A stretch of DNA of 35,157 nucleotides, taken from assembly GCF_018678075.1 (NCBI RefSeq), contig NZ_JAHHIR010000009.1:1-35157 (forward strand). Direction: 5' to 3'. Source of the stretch: Epibacterium ulvae. GTDB lineage: Bacteria > Pseudomonadota > Alphaproteobacteria > Rhodobacterales > Rhodobacteraceae. The notes under the pieces are model-generated. The model was not told where the DNA came from. It did not search any database and saw only the letters and a list, made by a program, of their open reading frames with translations. This document shows, piece after piece, positions 8,424 through 16,528 of the stretch; within the stretch, counting starts at the first letter, position 1, and each line of letters opens with the position of its first letter. A program made the translations under genes and the position numbers.

Positions 8424-9496
8424 TTCTTGAGCACCGCGCGTGCCGTACCAATCCGCAATCCGGTGTCTGGGTCAAACAAATGCACTGGGCCCTGCGGCAA
8501 CACATGCAACACATCGCCATACCTCCCGCTGATCCGCTCGCGCATCAGGCAAGTCACGGGCGTGTCGCCGATCTGTCCCACCACTTGCGTCTCCGCGCCC
8601 GTGGGCTCAGTAACTTCGACCTGCACCGTCAAACCCTGCTCGGCTAACTCGAAGGCGTCAGGGCGGATGCCAGCAATCACACGGCGATCAGTGTTGAATA
8701 CTTCAGTTCCCGATAGTTGCAGCACTGTGCCATCCACGAAGCGCACACCGCCATCGCAGATCTCTGCGCTCAGCAAATTCATCGACGGGGAGCCGATGAA
8801 GGCCGCCACAAAGAGGTTTGCGGGTTCATCGTAAAGTTCGAGAGGCGTGCCGACCTGTTCGATCCGTCCTGCGCTCATCACGACGATCTTGTCGGCCATG
8901 GTCATGGCTTCGATCTGGTCATGGGTCACGTAGACCGCCGTGGTTCCCAAACGCTGATGCAACGATTTGATCTCGGCGCGCATGGATACCCGTAGCTTCG
9001 CGTCTAGGTTGGAAAGAGGTTCGTCGAACAAAAAGACCTTGGGATTTCGCACGATGGCACGCCCCATTGCCACACGTTGACGTTGTCCGCCCGACAGCTC
9101 GCGCGGGAACCGTTCCAGGTAAGGCTCAAGGTTCAAGATACGCGCCGCGTCCTCGACCTTGGTCTTGATTTCGTTTTTTGATGCCCCTGCAAGCTGCATC
9201 GAGAACGACATGTTGTCGGCAACTTTCATATGCGGATAAAGCGCGTAGTTTTGGAACACCATAGCGATATCACGGGCTTTGGGCTGTAGCCCGTTCACCA
9301 CCTTGCCGCCAATTGAGATGGTGCCGCCGCTGATGTCTTCGAGGCCCGCAATCATACGCAGAAGCGTGGTTTTACCGCAGCCTGAGGGACCAACGAGGGC
9401 GACGAATTCGCCATCTTCGATTTCAACGTCGATGCCTTTGATCGCTTGCACCGCGCCGTAGTTCTTGATGACTTGATTAATGGTAACATGTGCCAT
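8420..9496 (-). CDS. ugpC: Carbohydrate ABC importer ATPase, UgpC/MalK type
   Basis: A 358-residue ATPase. Walker A spans 36-44 (GPSGCGKTT), the ABC signature LSGGQ is at 134-138, Walker B FLFDEP ends at 160, and VTHDQ is the H-loop. After about residue 235 comes the MalK/UgpC-type regulatory OB domain (GIRPDAF; HLFDPDTGLRI near the end), which marks CUT1 sugar importers. The start is the ATG at 9494-9496, with AGGAG seven bases upstream; the open frame to 9637 is unsupported. It follows the MalG-type permease by 26 bases and powers the importer made from the genes at 9.5-12.9 kb. The gene symbol denotes the family, not a proven substrate. Confidence 0.92.
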   Translation of the reverse strand: MAHVTINQVIKNYGAVQAIKGIDVEIEDGEFVALVGPSGCGKTTLLRMIAGLEDISGGTISIGGKVVNGLQPKARDIAMVFQNYALYPHMKVADNMSFSMQLAGASKNEIKTKVEDAARILNLEPYLERFPRELSGGQRQRVAMGRAIVRNPKVFLFDEPLSNLDAKLRVSMRAEIKSLHQRLGTTAVYVTHDQIEAMTMADKIVVMSAGRIEQVGTPLELYDEPANLFVAAFIGSPSMNLLSAEICDGGVRFVDGTVLQLSGTEVFNTDRRVIAGIRPDAFELAEQGLTVQVEVTEPTGAETQVVGQIGDTPVTCLMRERISGRYGDVLHVLPQGPVHLFDPDTGLRIGTARAVLKN

Positions 9497-9522
9497 GTGT
9501 TTTCTCCTTTTCGGGGCGAGCC

Positions 9523-10416
9523 TCAGCCCTTGACCGATCCCATTGTCATCCCGCGGATGAAGTGTTTCTGGAAAGCGAGGAAGACGATCAGCGTGGGGAT
9601 GGCAGCAATCACCGCGCCCGAAGCAACCATATTCCATGCAATCTCATATTCGCCCTGAAAGGCCAGAATGCCGACAGTGACGGGTTTCTTACCTGCGCCT
9701 TGTGTCAACACGAGGCCCCAAAGGAGGTCGTTCCAAATCCATGTGAACTCAAGAACGATCAGCGCAGAAAGCGCAGGTCGTGCCACAGGCACATAGATAC
9801 GTTGGAAGATTGTCCATTCACTGGCCCCGTCGATCCGTCCCGCTTCCCGCAGCTCACCCGGAACTGTGTTAAAGAAGTTGGTCATGATCAGTACAGCAAA
9901 GGGTATTTGGCGCATGATGTGAACAATAATCTGGGCCCAGAATGTATCGTGTAGACCAAGATCGGACATCAATTTGAACACGGGAATAAGTTGGGTGTGA
10001 ACAGGAACAAAGCTCAGCGAAACGATCACCAGGAACATCCAGATCCGCCCCTCGAACCGCATCCGGCTCAGGGCATACCCGGCCATCATCGACACGAGAA
10101 GCGTGCCTGCCACCGAAGGCAAAGTGATGATCGCTGACGCCTTGAGGTAGGGTAGCATCTTCATAAAGGCGAGGCTCAGGTTGCTCCATTCGTAAGACAA
10201 CGGCAATGCCCATGAGCCGTTCTGCGTGATGTCAGGGATGGTGCGGATCGCCGTGAGAAGCGTCCCTGCTACAGGCAGAAAGAACACCAAAGCCAAGAGA
10301 ACCAGCAAGGCGATCTGCCCGCCGCGCATAAAGGGTTCTTCGATGCGTTCACGCAGGGAACTACTATTCACCACATCGGCACTCGAGTTAGTCATGTGTG
10401 TTGTTGTATCGGTCAT
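9523..10416 (-). CDS. Carbohydrate ABC importer permease, MalG/UgpE type
   Basis: A 297-residue inner-membrane permease with about six hydrophobic helices, the first at residues ~33-55. The EAA loop that docks the ATPase reads EAGRIDGASEWTIFQRIYVP. The N-terminal ~30 residues are polar (TTTHMTNSSADVV) and probably cytoplasmic. The start ATG at 10414-10416 is preceded by AAGGA. It lies five bases downstream of the MalF-type permease gene. Together they form the heterodimeric channel of a CUT1 sugar importer. Confidence 0.92.
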   Translation of the reverse strand: MTDTTTHMTNSSADVVNSSSLRERIEEPFMRGGQIALLVLLALVFFLPVAGTLLTAIRTIPDITQNGSWALPLSYEWSNLSLAFMKMLPYLKASAIITLPSVAGTLLVSMMAGYALSRMRFEGRIWMFLVIVSLSFVPVHTQLIPVFKLMSDLGLHDTFWAQIIVHIMRQIPFAVLIMTNFFNTVPGELREAGRIDGASEWTIFQRIYVPVARPALSALIVLEFTWIWNDLLWGLVLTQGAGKKPVTVGILAFQGEYEIAWNMVASGAVIAAIPTLIVFLAFQKHFIRGMTMGSVKG

Positions 10417-10421
10417 GGTCC

Positions 10422-11297
10422 TTAGCTCCAGTCACGTTCTTGGGCTTTGGCCATGCGGCGCACATAGGGCACCACGAATGCCGCGGTCATCAGAGTGACA
10501 ATCACACCGATTGAGGCGCCGTAGCCGAATTTGTAATTCCAGAAGGTCTCCATATACATCCGGTAGCCCACCACTTCGGAGGAGCCGAACGGGCCGCCTT
10601 CGGTCATGGTCAACACAATCTCGGTCGCCAACAGCGCTTGGATAAGCGCGGAGGAAACGGCGATGGTGCTCGCGGGCTTCAGCAAGGGCAAAGTGATGCG
10701 GAAGAAGATCTGCCTACGCGTGCCGCCGTCAACCTTTGCGGCCTCGAGCAACTCTTGCGGTATCGCAGAAAGACCCGCGAGGAAAATAACTGTAGCAAAG
10801 GCGGTCTGACGCCAAGCAGCAGCAGCGATCACCGAATAATTGGCCGCGTCAGGGCCGAGCCATTCCACTATCAAACCATCAAGCCCCAGGCCAATCAGGA
10901 GTTGATCCAGAAGGCCAACATCAGGTTCATAAATCCAACCCCAGATCACGCCGACGATCGCAAAAGACAGCGCCAACGGCAGGAAAAAGACCGTTTTAAT
11001 GAGGCTCGCCCCCCAGAAGGTCTGTTTAACCAACAGCGCAATGGAAATGGCAAGCGTATTAGGCACCAACAAGAATGCGATGACCCAGATCCCCGTGTGT
11101 TTCAACGAATTTAGAAAGTAATCGTCATGTAAAAGCGCCGCGTAGTTCTGGAGCCCCACAAACTTTCCAGGCGCGGCCACACCAACTTGATCAGTCAGAC
11201 TAATCGCAAAAGTTTGGAAAATCGGATAGGCACCAAAGATGCCGTAGATCACGATTGCGGGCATCAAGAAAAGCCAAGGCGTGAGCCGAGCATTCAT
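10422..11297 (-). CDS. Carbohydrate ABC importer permease, MalF/UgpA type
   Basis: A 291-residue inner-membrane permease with six predicted helices. The first is LFLMPAIVIYGIFGAYPIF, typical of the MalF family, and the EAA loop reads EAAKVDGGTRRQIFFRITLP. I place the start at the ATG at 11295-11297 because GGAGG lies eight bases upstream; the in-frame ATG at 11312 would overlap that site. The start ATG overlaps (ATGA) the end of a decayed binding-protein reading frame just upstream, suggesting that an earlier version of the operon had another binding-protein gene directly in front of it. Confidence 0.92.
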   Translation of the reverse strand: MNARLTPWLFLMPAIVIYGIFGAYPIFQTFAISLTDQVGVAAPGKFVGLQNYAALLHDDYFLNSLKHTGIWVIAFLLVPNTLAISIALLVKQTFWGASLIKTVFFLPLALSFAIVGVIWGWIYEPDVGLLDQLLIGLGLDGLIVEWLGPDAANYSVIAAAAWRQTAFATVIFLAGLSAIPQELLEAAKVDGGTRRQIFFRITLPLLKPASTIAVSSALIQALLATEIVLTMTEGGPFGSSEVVGYRMYMETFWNYKFGYGASIGVIVTLMTAAFVVPYVRRMAKAQERDWS

Positions 11298-11440
11298 TTT
11301 AGCGTCCTCCATGTATGACGCCCAAGCAGGGGCGTGTGAAACTCGAAGTTCTGGTGGAACGGTGCGTCAAGCATGTCCAAAACGTCTCCGTGGTGTGTGA
11401 ATGAGACAGGCTCATAGCTTCAGAACCGGCGCATTCTTTT
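11298..11440 (-). pseudogene. Decayed C-terminal fragment of a second sugar-binding protein
   Basis: The apparently empty stretch between the binding protein and the permease codes, on the minus strand, for YEPVSFTHHGDVLDMLDAPF followed by HQNFEFHTP. This aligns with YEPASFQPTIEKFHDMLESP then FHQNLEMATHP near the C-terminus of the intact binding protein at 11,584. Just upstream EKNAPVLK, equivalent to NKDVPVEI of the intact protein, reads in a neighbouring frame, so there is at least one frameshift. The frame ends in a stop overlapping the permease start. The two copies differ at many positions, so this is an old paralogue, not a recent duplication. Confidence 0.75.
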
Positions 11441-11543
11441 CTACGTCCGCACACCTGAACTCCCCCATCAAGCCCTAACGTAGCGCACGACAGGCCCAGA
11501 GCCCGAAAGCTCCCAAAACACCATTTGGGGATACAGGTGCGAC

Positions 11544-11576
11544 TGCCCCTGCGCGCGACTTAACTCACGCAGGGGC
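11544..11576 (-). terminator. Stem-loop between binding-protein and permease genes
   Basis: GCCCCTGCG (11544-11552) and CGCAGGGGC (11568-11576) form a perfect 9-bp stem with a 15-base loop, eight bases past the binding-protein stop. No uridine run follows in the minus-strand RNA. It is more likely a partial terminator or RNA-stabilising hairpin that lets the binding protein be made in excess over the membrane parts, a common arrangement for ABC importers. Confidence 0.6.
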
Positions 11577-11583
11577 GCTTCAT

Positions 11584-12864
11584 TTAATTGTCACCAAAGA
11601 CATCTTTACGACGGTTCTCAAGCTGCTCCAAAACAGTCATGTACTGATCAGGATAAGCGAGGAACCGTGGCAATTCGCGTTTAGCCACCTCGGTCACACC
11701 TGGATGTGTGGCCATTTCGAGGTTTTGGTGGAACGGAGATTCTAACATGTCATGGAACTTCTCAATGGTCGGCTGGAATGACGCGGGTTCGTAGATTTCA
11801 ACCGGGACATCCTTGTTCGCGGCCATCCGCTGTGCCTGGCGCGAGAACAACTCTTGCGGCTCACGTTCCGTGATACACTGGAGCATCGCCACAGCATTTT
11901 CGGTGTTTTCACCTGCGCCACTGGCAGCCCAACCTTCAACGACGCCCTCTACGGCCATCTCGATACCCTCTTTGATCTGGGGGAATTCGAACACGTCGAA
12001 ATCTGTGCCTGGCTCCATGCCGCCGCTGATGAAGTTGCCCACGGTCCATGTGCCCATGATTTCCATCGCGCCTTCACCCGAAATGAAACGGGTTGCCATC
12101 TCCTGCCAACCTAGGCTCGCAGTGCGATCATTGAAGTATTCCTTTTCTAGCAAGTCCTGCCAGAGCTCCATCGCCTCGATGACACGTGGATCAAGGTAGC
12201 TTTCTGTGCCGCCCATCAACCCTGTGCGGAAATCAGACCCTGCGACACGGAGCACGAAATAGTCAAACCACAAAAGCGGCTCCCAACCGGATTTGGAACC
12301 AAGGAGGAACGGTGTGACACCCGCCTCTTTCAGCGTTGCGGCAACATCGAGAAGCTCGTCATAGGTTTGTGGGATGCTCAGATTGTGTTCAGCAAAAACA
12401 CGTTTGTTATACCAAACAACATTGGGCTGAAAATTGGTGGGGATCGTGTAAATATTACCATCAGGTTCTGTGCTCGTCGCTTGTACACCCTCTGGGAAGT
12501 TGTCTTTGATGTTGTCCCACACATCATTCATCGCGCGGATCTTGCCCGTCACGGCCTGAAATTGTGAGCGACCGCCAGCCCAATATGCGTAAATGTCAGG
12601 GGGCGTCGAGCTCGACAGCTGTACAGGAAGCTGTACTTCGTATTGCTTTGGCGGCGAGTAGTTCTCGATAATTTCGATATCCAGTTTATCGGCGCAGTAG
12701 TTCCACATCGCCATGCGAGGCTTGCGCATAGGCTCCGCTGCCGAGCGGTGGAACAGGTTTACAACCCCTTCCGCTGCGACCGGCGCGGTACTCATGGTCA
12801 GTGCCCCGAAGGCCAACGGGAGCCCGAGGCATATACTTGCCACACTATGTTTAAGATTTGTCAT
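11584..12864 (-). CDS. Carbohydrate ABC importer substrate-binding protein (family 1, MalE/UgpB-like)
   Basis: A 426-residue periplasmic protein. The signal peptide has KHS near its start, a hydrophobic core around CLGLPLAFGAL and probable cleavage after APVAA. The mature protein has family-1 features: VNLFHRSAAEP, the PPDIYAYWAGG motif, TIPTNFQPNVVWYNKRVF and a late AAMxxMGTW-like segment (GAMEIMGTW). The start ATG at 12862-12864 is preceded by GGAGGAGG. It is the first gene of the operon running to 4,925 and is divergent from the GH127 gene. The ligand is presumably the oligosaccharide or glycoside handled by the sulfatase and GH127; nothing in the sequence identifies it. Confidence 0.92.
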   Translation of the reverse strand: MTNLKHSVASICLGLPLAFGALTMSTAPVAAEGVVNLFHRSAAEPMRKPRMAMWNYCADKLDIEIIENYSPPKQYEVQLPVQLSSSTPPDIYAYWAGGRSQFQAVTGKIRAMNDVWDNIKDNFPEGVQATSTEPDGNIYTIPTNFQPNVVWYNKRVFAEHNLSIPQTYDELLDVAATLKEAGVTPFLLGSKSGWEPLLWFDYFVLRVAGSDFRTGLMGGTESYLDPRVIEAMELWQDLLEKEYFNDRTASLGWQEMATRFISGEGAMEIMGTWTVGNFISGGMEPGTDFDVFEFPQIKEGIEMAVEGVVEGWAASGAGENTENAVAMLQCITEREPQELFSRQAQRMAANKDVPVEIYEPASFQPTIEKFHDMLESPFHQNLEMATHPGVTEVAKRELPRFLAYPDQYMTVLEQLENRRKDVFGDN

Positions 12865-12907
12865 TTTTTCCTCCTCCATACGATTCTATTTTATCGCTGA
12901 TATTTAG

Positions 12908-12921
12908 TTTTGTCGACAAAA
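12908..12921. promoter_or_regulatory. Palindromic operator TTTTGTCGACAAAA in the divergent promoter
   Basis: A perfect 14-bp palindrome lies between the binding-protein operon (-) and GH127 (+). It overlaps possible -35 elements in both directions: TTGTCG at 12910-12915 with TATGGT at 12932-12937 (16-bp spacing) on the plus strand, and TTGTCG with GATAAA near 12890-12895 (18-bp spacing) on the minus strand. The TNGTC/GACNA symmetry fits FCD-type GntR operators. Related sites occur at 17,326 and 17,424. Confidence 0.6.
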
Positions 12922-13059
12922 ACAAATGTATTATGGTAAAACAGATCACCAAGCCAGATCAAAATCCATTTTTTTTAGCACGACCATCGTCCTGACGAGG
13001 CCCTGCGCCACCCACCTACGCCACGAAAAAAGAGCGTAAAACTAAGAGAGATCAGATAG

Positions 13060-15000
13060 ATGACAAAAACAACACCAACACCGACAAGCAACTACGCGCG
13101 CCTACGACGCCCAAGTGATACGTCTGTTCGCTGGACGAACGGATTCTGGGCCGAGAAGCAAAATCTTGTTCGTACATCGTCAATCCATAGCACCCTTGAC
13201 GCGATGGAAGACCCTACTAATGCCGCCTATTTCGGAAATTTTCGCACCGTGACCGAGGGGGGAGACTGCTTTCACGGACGTTATTGGAGTGACGGAGACT
13301 GCTACAAGACGTTAGAGACGATACTGTTGTTGACCGACACTTCACCCGATGCAGCTCTCTCCCAGCGCATGGAAGACTACATCGGAATGATCGCCGCCGC
13401 GCAAAAGGATGATGGCTATCTCAACACCCAGATCACCCTGACCGACTTGGCGCGGTGGAGTGATATCGAGCATCACGAGATGTATAACCTCGGCCACCTC
13501 TTCACGACGGCCTGTTTGCATCACCAGGTGACGGGCACGCGCACGTTTCTCGATATCGCTATACGCGCCGCCAACAATCTCTATGAGACGTTCATCACAC
13601 GCGACCCCGACCTCGCGCGCTTCGGCTTTAACCCGTCGCAAATCATGGGGCTTGTAGAACTGTATCGCGAGACCTCTGACGACCGGTATCTCGCGCTTGC
13701 CCGCATCTTCGTCGAAAATCGCGGAGCCCATCCCGATTTGCCCGGCAATAACGGCGATCAAAGCCAAGCGCGCGTGCCTGTGTTGGAAGAAACCGAGGCG
13801 GTTGGCCACGCGGTCACTGGGCCCTACCTTTGGGCCGGTGCAGCTGACATCTTGATGGAGGCTGATGAGCCTGCGCTGATGGAAGCGATCACGCGCATTT
13901 GGGAGGATTCAACCTACCGGAAAATGTACATCACAGGCGGCATCGGCGCGCTTCACAAAGGGACATCCGAGCGCAGTCACCCGCGATATGAACAGATTGC
14001 AGAAAGCTACGGTCGGCCCTATCAGCTCCCCTCCGATAGCGCCTACAACGAGACCTGCGCCAATATCGCCAACGCGATGTGGAGCTGGCGGATGTTGCAA
14101 CTCACGGGCGATGCGCGCTACACTGATGTAATTGAACAAGTTATGTATAACACGGGTCTATCCGGCGTCTCACTGTCAGGCACGCACTTCAATTACTCCA
14201 ACCCGCTGCGCTTCAATGGCGACGGGCACTTTATTGGCAACAATGATTCACCGCGCCGCTGGGATCGCTGGACGTGCTACTGCTGTCCGCCGCAGGTAAC
14301 ACGCACCATTGCGGGGTTGCATCGCTGGGCCTACTCTACGGCGGATGATGCCGTGTGGGTGAATCTTTACGGGTCGAACACCTTTCATACCGATCTCGCA
14401 GACGGGCGGATCGCCTTGCATCAAACATCCGAGGTACCATGGTCGGGCGATGTACAATTGGTGATCGAGGATGCGCCGAGCAGCGAATTCACCATGCATC
14501 TGCGCATCCCTGCTTGGAGTGAAGAGACAGCTGTGCGCGTCAATGGCGAAACCATCGACACATCAGGCAGCGGCCCCCGCTACCTCGCCGTGACGCGAAA
14601 CTGGCGCAAGGGCGATACGATTGAGCTGACGCTGGATATCCGCCCGCGCATTCTTGTAGCGCGACCAGAGGTCGAGGAAACCCGCAATCAGGCCGCGGTC
14701 ATGGCGGGGCCTGTTGTCTATTGTCTTGAGGGGGCAGACCTGCCAGAGGGCGTGACCATTAACGAGGTCGTCCTTCCCGCAGACGCGCAGTTCGAAACCT
14801 TCAAGGGAGAGGGTCTATTCGCCGGAATGACGCTCCTGCTGACCACAATGCCCAGACGTGCAAGTTGGTCGTCTCAAGAGCTCTACGCACCGCTAGCCGC
14901 ACAAGATCAAGGCAGCCTGCCTGTCACACTGATCCCCTACTTTGCGTGGAACAATCGCGAGGATAACACGATGGCGGTTTGGCTCCCGCACAAAAGCTGA
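13060..15000 (+). CDS. GH127-family glycoside hydrolase (beta-L-arabinofuranosidase-like, DUF1680)
   Basis: A 646-residue protein with no signal peptide, so cytoplasmic. Residues ~30-430 are the (alpha/alpha)6 barrel; the rest are beta-sandwich domains. The metal/thiolate cluster of the characterised Bifidobacterium enzyme HypBA1 (Glu338, Cys340, Cys417, Cys418) is matched by E331 and C333 in YNETC and by C408/C409 in CYCCPP. The acid/base Glu322 is matched by E315 in AESYG at the same offset. It should therefore be active with the cysteine-nucleophile retaining mechanism. GH127 also includes marine enzymes that release 3,6-anhydro-D-galactose from carrageenan oligosaccharides, and others. 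It stands alone on the plus strand, divergent from the importer operon and sharing its palindromic operator, so importer and glycosidase are likely co-regulated. A weak AGAGAG site precedes the ATG. Confidence 0.9.
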   Translation: MTKTTPTPTSNYARLRRPSDTSVRWTNGFWAEKQNLVRTSSIHSTLDAMEDPTNAAYFGNFRTVTEGGDCFHGRYWSDGDCYKTLETILLLTDTSPDAALSQRMEDYIGMIAAAQKDDGYLNTQITLTDLARWSDIEHHEMYNLGHLFTTACLHHQVTGTRTFLDIAIRAANNLYETFITRDPDLARFGFNPSQIMGLVELYRETSDDRYLALARIFVENRGAHPDLPGNNGDQSQARVPVLEETEAVGHAVTGPYLWAGAADILMEADEPALMEAITRIWEDSTYRKMYITGGIGALHKGTSERSHPRYEQIAESYGRPYQLPSDSAYNETCANIANAMWSWRMLQLTGDARYTDVIEQVMYNTGLSGVSLSGTHFNYSNPLRFNGDGHFIGNNDSPRRWDRWTCYCCPPQVTRTIAGLHRWAYSTADDAVWVNLYGSNTFHTDLADGRIALHQTSEVPWSGDVQLVIEDAPSSEFTMHLRIPAWSEETAVRVNGETIDTSGSGPRYLAVTRNWRKGDTIELTLDIRPRILVARPEVEETRNQAAVMAGPVVYCLEGADLPEGVTINEVVLPADAQFETFKGEGLFAGMTLLLTTMPRRASWSSQELYAPLAAQDQGSLPVTLIPYFAWNNREDNTMAVWLPHKS

Positions 15001-15010
15001 CACCAAAAAT

Positions 15011-15036
15011 GGGGCACCGCATCACTGCGGCGCCCC
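15011..15036 (-). terminator. Rho-independent terminator between converging genes
   Basis: GGGGCACCGCA (15011-15021) and TGCGGCGCCCC (15026-15036) form an 11-position stem with one mismatch and a four-base loop. On the minus strand it is followed by ATTTTT, so it is a good intrinsic terminator for the hydratase-ALDH operon ending at 15,061. It probably also slows plus-strand transcripts from GH127, which ends at 15,000. Confidence 0.75.
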
Positions 15037-15060
15037 CCTGAGCTTAGCGCTTGGGGAGGG

Positions 15061-16512
15061 TCAAACGCTTGCCACCTCAAGGTCAATATGGGTTGTCTTG
15101 AAGGTTAGATACTCCTTGATCGCCATCTGCCCGCCTTCGATCCCCACACCCGAGTGCTTCACACCGCTAAAGGGTGCCTCACAATGTGACAGCAAGAAGT
15201 TGTTAATCCCGACCATGCCGGATTGAAGCTCCTTCGACAGACGTCGCGCAACCGTTTCGGAGCGGGTGAAGGCATAAGAACCCAGACCATACTGCGTGCT
15301 GTTGGCCCGCGCGATAGCATCCCCCAAATCGGTATATGTAGTGAGCGACGCCACAGGGCCAAACGGCTCTTCCGACATGATTTCCGCATCATCCGGAACG
15401 TATTCGAGAACCGTGGGCGAGAAGAAGAACCCTTTGTTCTGATCCGGCGCACGCGTGCCGCCCAATCGCAAGGTCGCACCCTTATCCACGGCATCCTCCA
15501 CGAGCCGCTCCAACTTATCCATCTGCGCGGGGCTGGCCATTGGTCCCATTGTTGTATCTGGTGACATCGGGTCGCCTATACGAATGTTTTTGGCCTCGGT
15601 CATAAAGACATCGGTGAACTCGTCCGCAATATCGTCATGCAGGAAGAACCTGCTCGGAGAGCCACAAATTTGGCCTGTGTTCATGAACTTGAACTTAGCG
15701 GCGAGTTTGGCCGCTGCGGGCACATCCGCATCAGGGCAAATGATAAGCGGTGCGTGTCCCCCCAGCTCCAGAGACATCCGTTTAACCGTTGGAGCGGCCT
15801 GTTCCATCAACAACCGACCGACGCGGGTAGAGCCTGTGAAGGAGATTTTGCGAACGGCATCTGCCTCCATCAAAGCGGGCGAGACGCCATCGGGGTGGCC
15901 TTGCAGCACCTGCACCACACCTGTGGGCAACCCCGCCGCCTGACAACATTCACCAAGGATCGTTCCGACCAGTGGCGTCTGTTCCGAAGGGCGTAAGATC
16001 ACCACGCAGCCCGCGGCCAGTGCAGGGGCAAGCTTGCGTGCAGGAAGGCCAAGCGGGAAGTTCCATGGGCTAAACGCCGCTACAATCCCTACAGGCTCGG
16101 GCACGATGCTCAGCTCCCCGCCGAAGCGCGAGGTGAGGGTTTGACCAAACAAACGCTCGGCCTCGCCCGCCATCCAAACGAATTGCTCTGCCGCAGAATC
16201 GGCTTCACCCGCACAGGCGGTATGCACGCGCCCCATTTCCGTAGCAATGGCACGCCCGAATTCCTCGCGACGCTCGACGATTTCTTCGGCGATACGACGC
16301 AGATACTTCGCACGCTGCCACCCGGGAATGGCAGACCATTCGGCAAATCCTGCCTCGGCGTATTGCAAAGCCTGCGCCACGTGATCGGGACTACAGCAAG
16401 GCACGTCATAAAGCGGCTCACCCGTCGCGGGATTAATCACAGCCATCGGCGGCAGATCAGAGGCCGTACCCCATGTGTCACCAATAAGATACTTCGGTTC
16501 TAAAGTAGGCAT
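15061..16512 (-). CDS. NAD(P)-dependent aldehyde dehydrogenase (ALDH superfamily), second copy
   Basis: A 483-residue cytoplasmic ALDH. The nucleophile is C283 in NTGQICGSP, the general base E249 in LELGGHAP, and AFSPWNFP is the oxyanion motif. The start at 16512 leaves a good AGGAG spacing; the adjacent ATG at 16515 is too close to it, and the open frame to 16659 is not supported. It lies 16 bases downstream of the hydratase and ends at a strong terminator. It is clearly different from the ALDH at 1796-3229, so the two probably act at different steps. In anhydrogalactose catabolism an ALDH-family enzyme oxidises the sugar itself, and in pentose pathways another oxidises 2-oxoglutarate semialdehyde; either could apply. 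Substrate not determinable here. Confidence 0.9.
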   Translation of the reverse strand: MPTLEPKYLIGDTWGTASDLPPMAVINPATGEPLYDVPCCSPDHVAQALQYAEAGFAEWSAIPGWQRAKYLRRIAEEIVERREEFGRAIATEMGRVHTACAGEADSAAEQFVWMAGEAERLFGQTLTSRFGGELSIVPEPVGIVAAFSPWNFPLGLPARKLAPALAAGCVVILRPSEQTPLVGTILGECCQAAGLPTGVVQVLQGHPDGVSPALMEADAVRKISFTGSTRVGRLLMEQAAPTVKRMSLELGGHAPLIICPDADVPAAAKLAAKFKFMNTGQICGSPSRFFLHDDIADEFTDVFMTEAKNIRIGDPMSPDTTMGPMASPAQMDKLERLVEDAVDKGATLRLGGTRAPDQNKGFFFSPTVLEYVPDDAEIMSEEPFGPVASLTTYTDLGDAIARANSTQYGLGSYAFTRSETVARRLSKELQSGMVGINNFLLSHCEAPFSGVKHSGVGIEGGQMAIKEYLTFKTTHIDLEVASV

Positions 16513-16528
16513 CATATGCTCCTGAATT

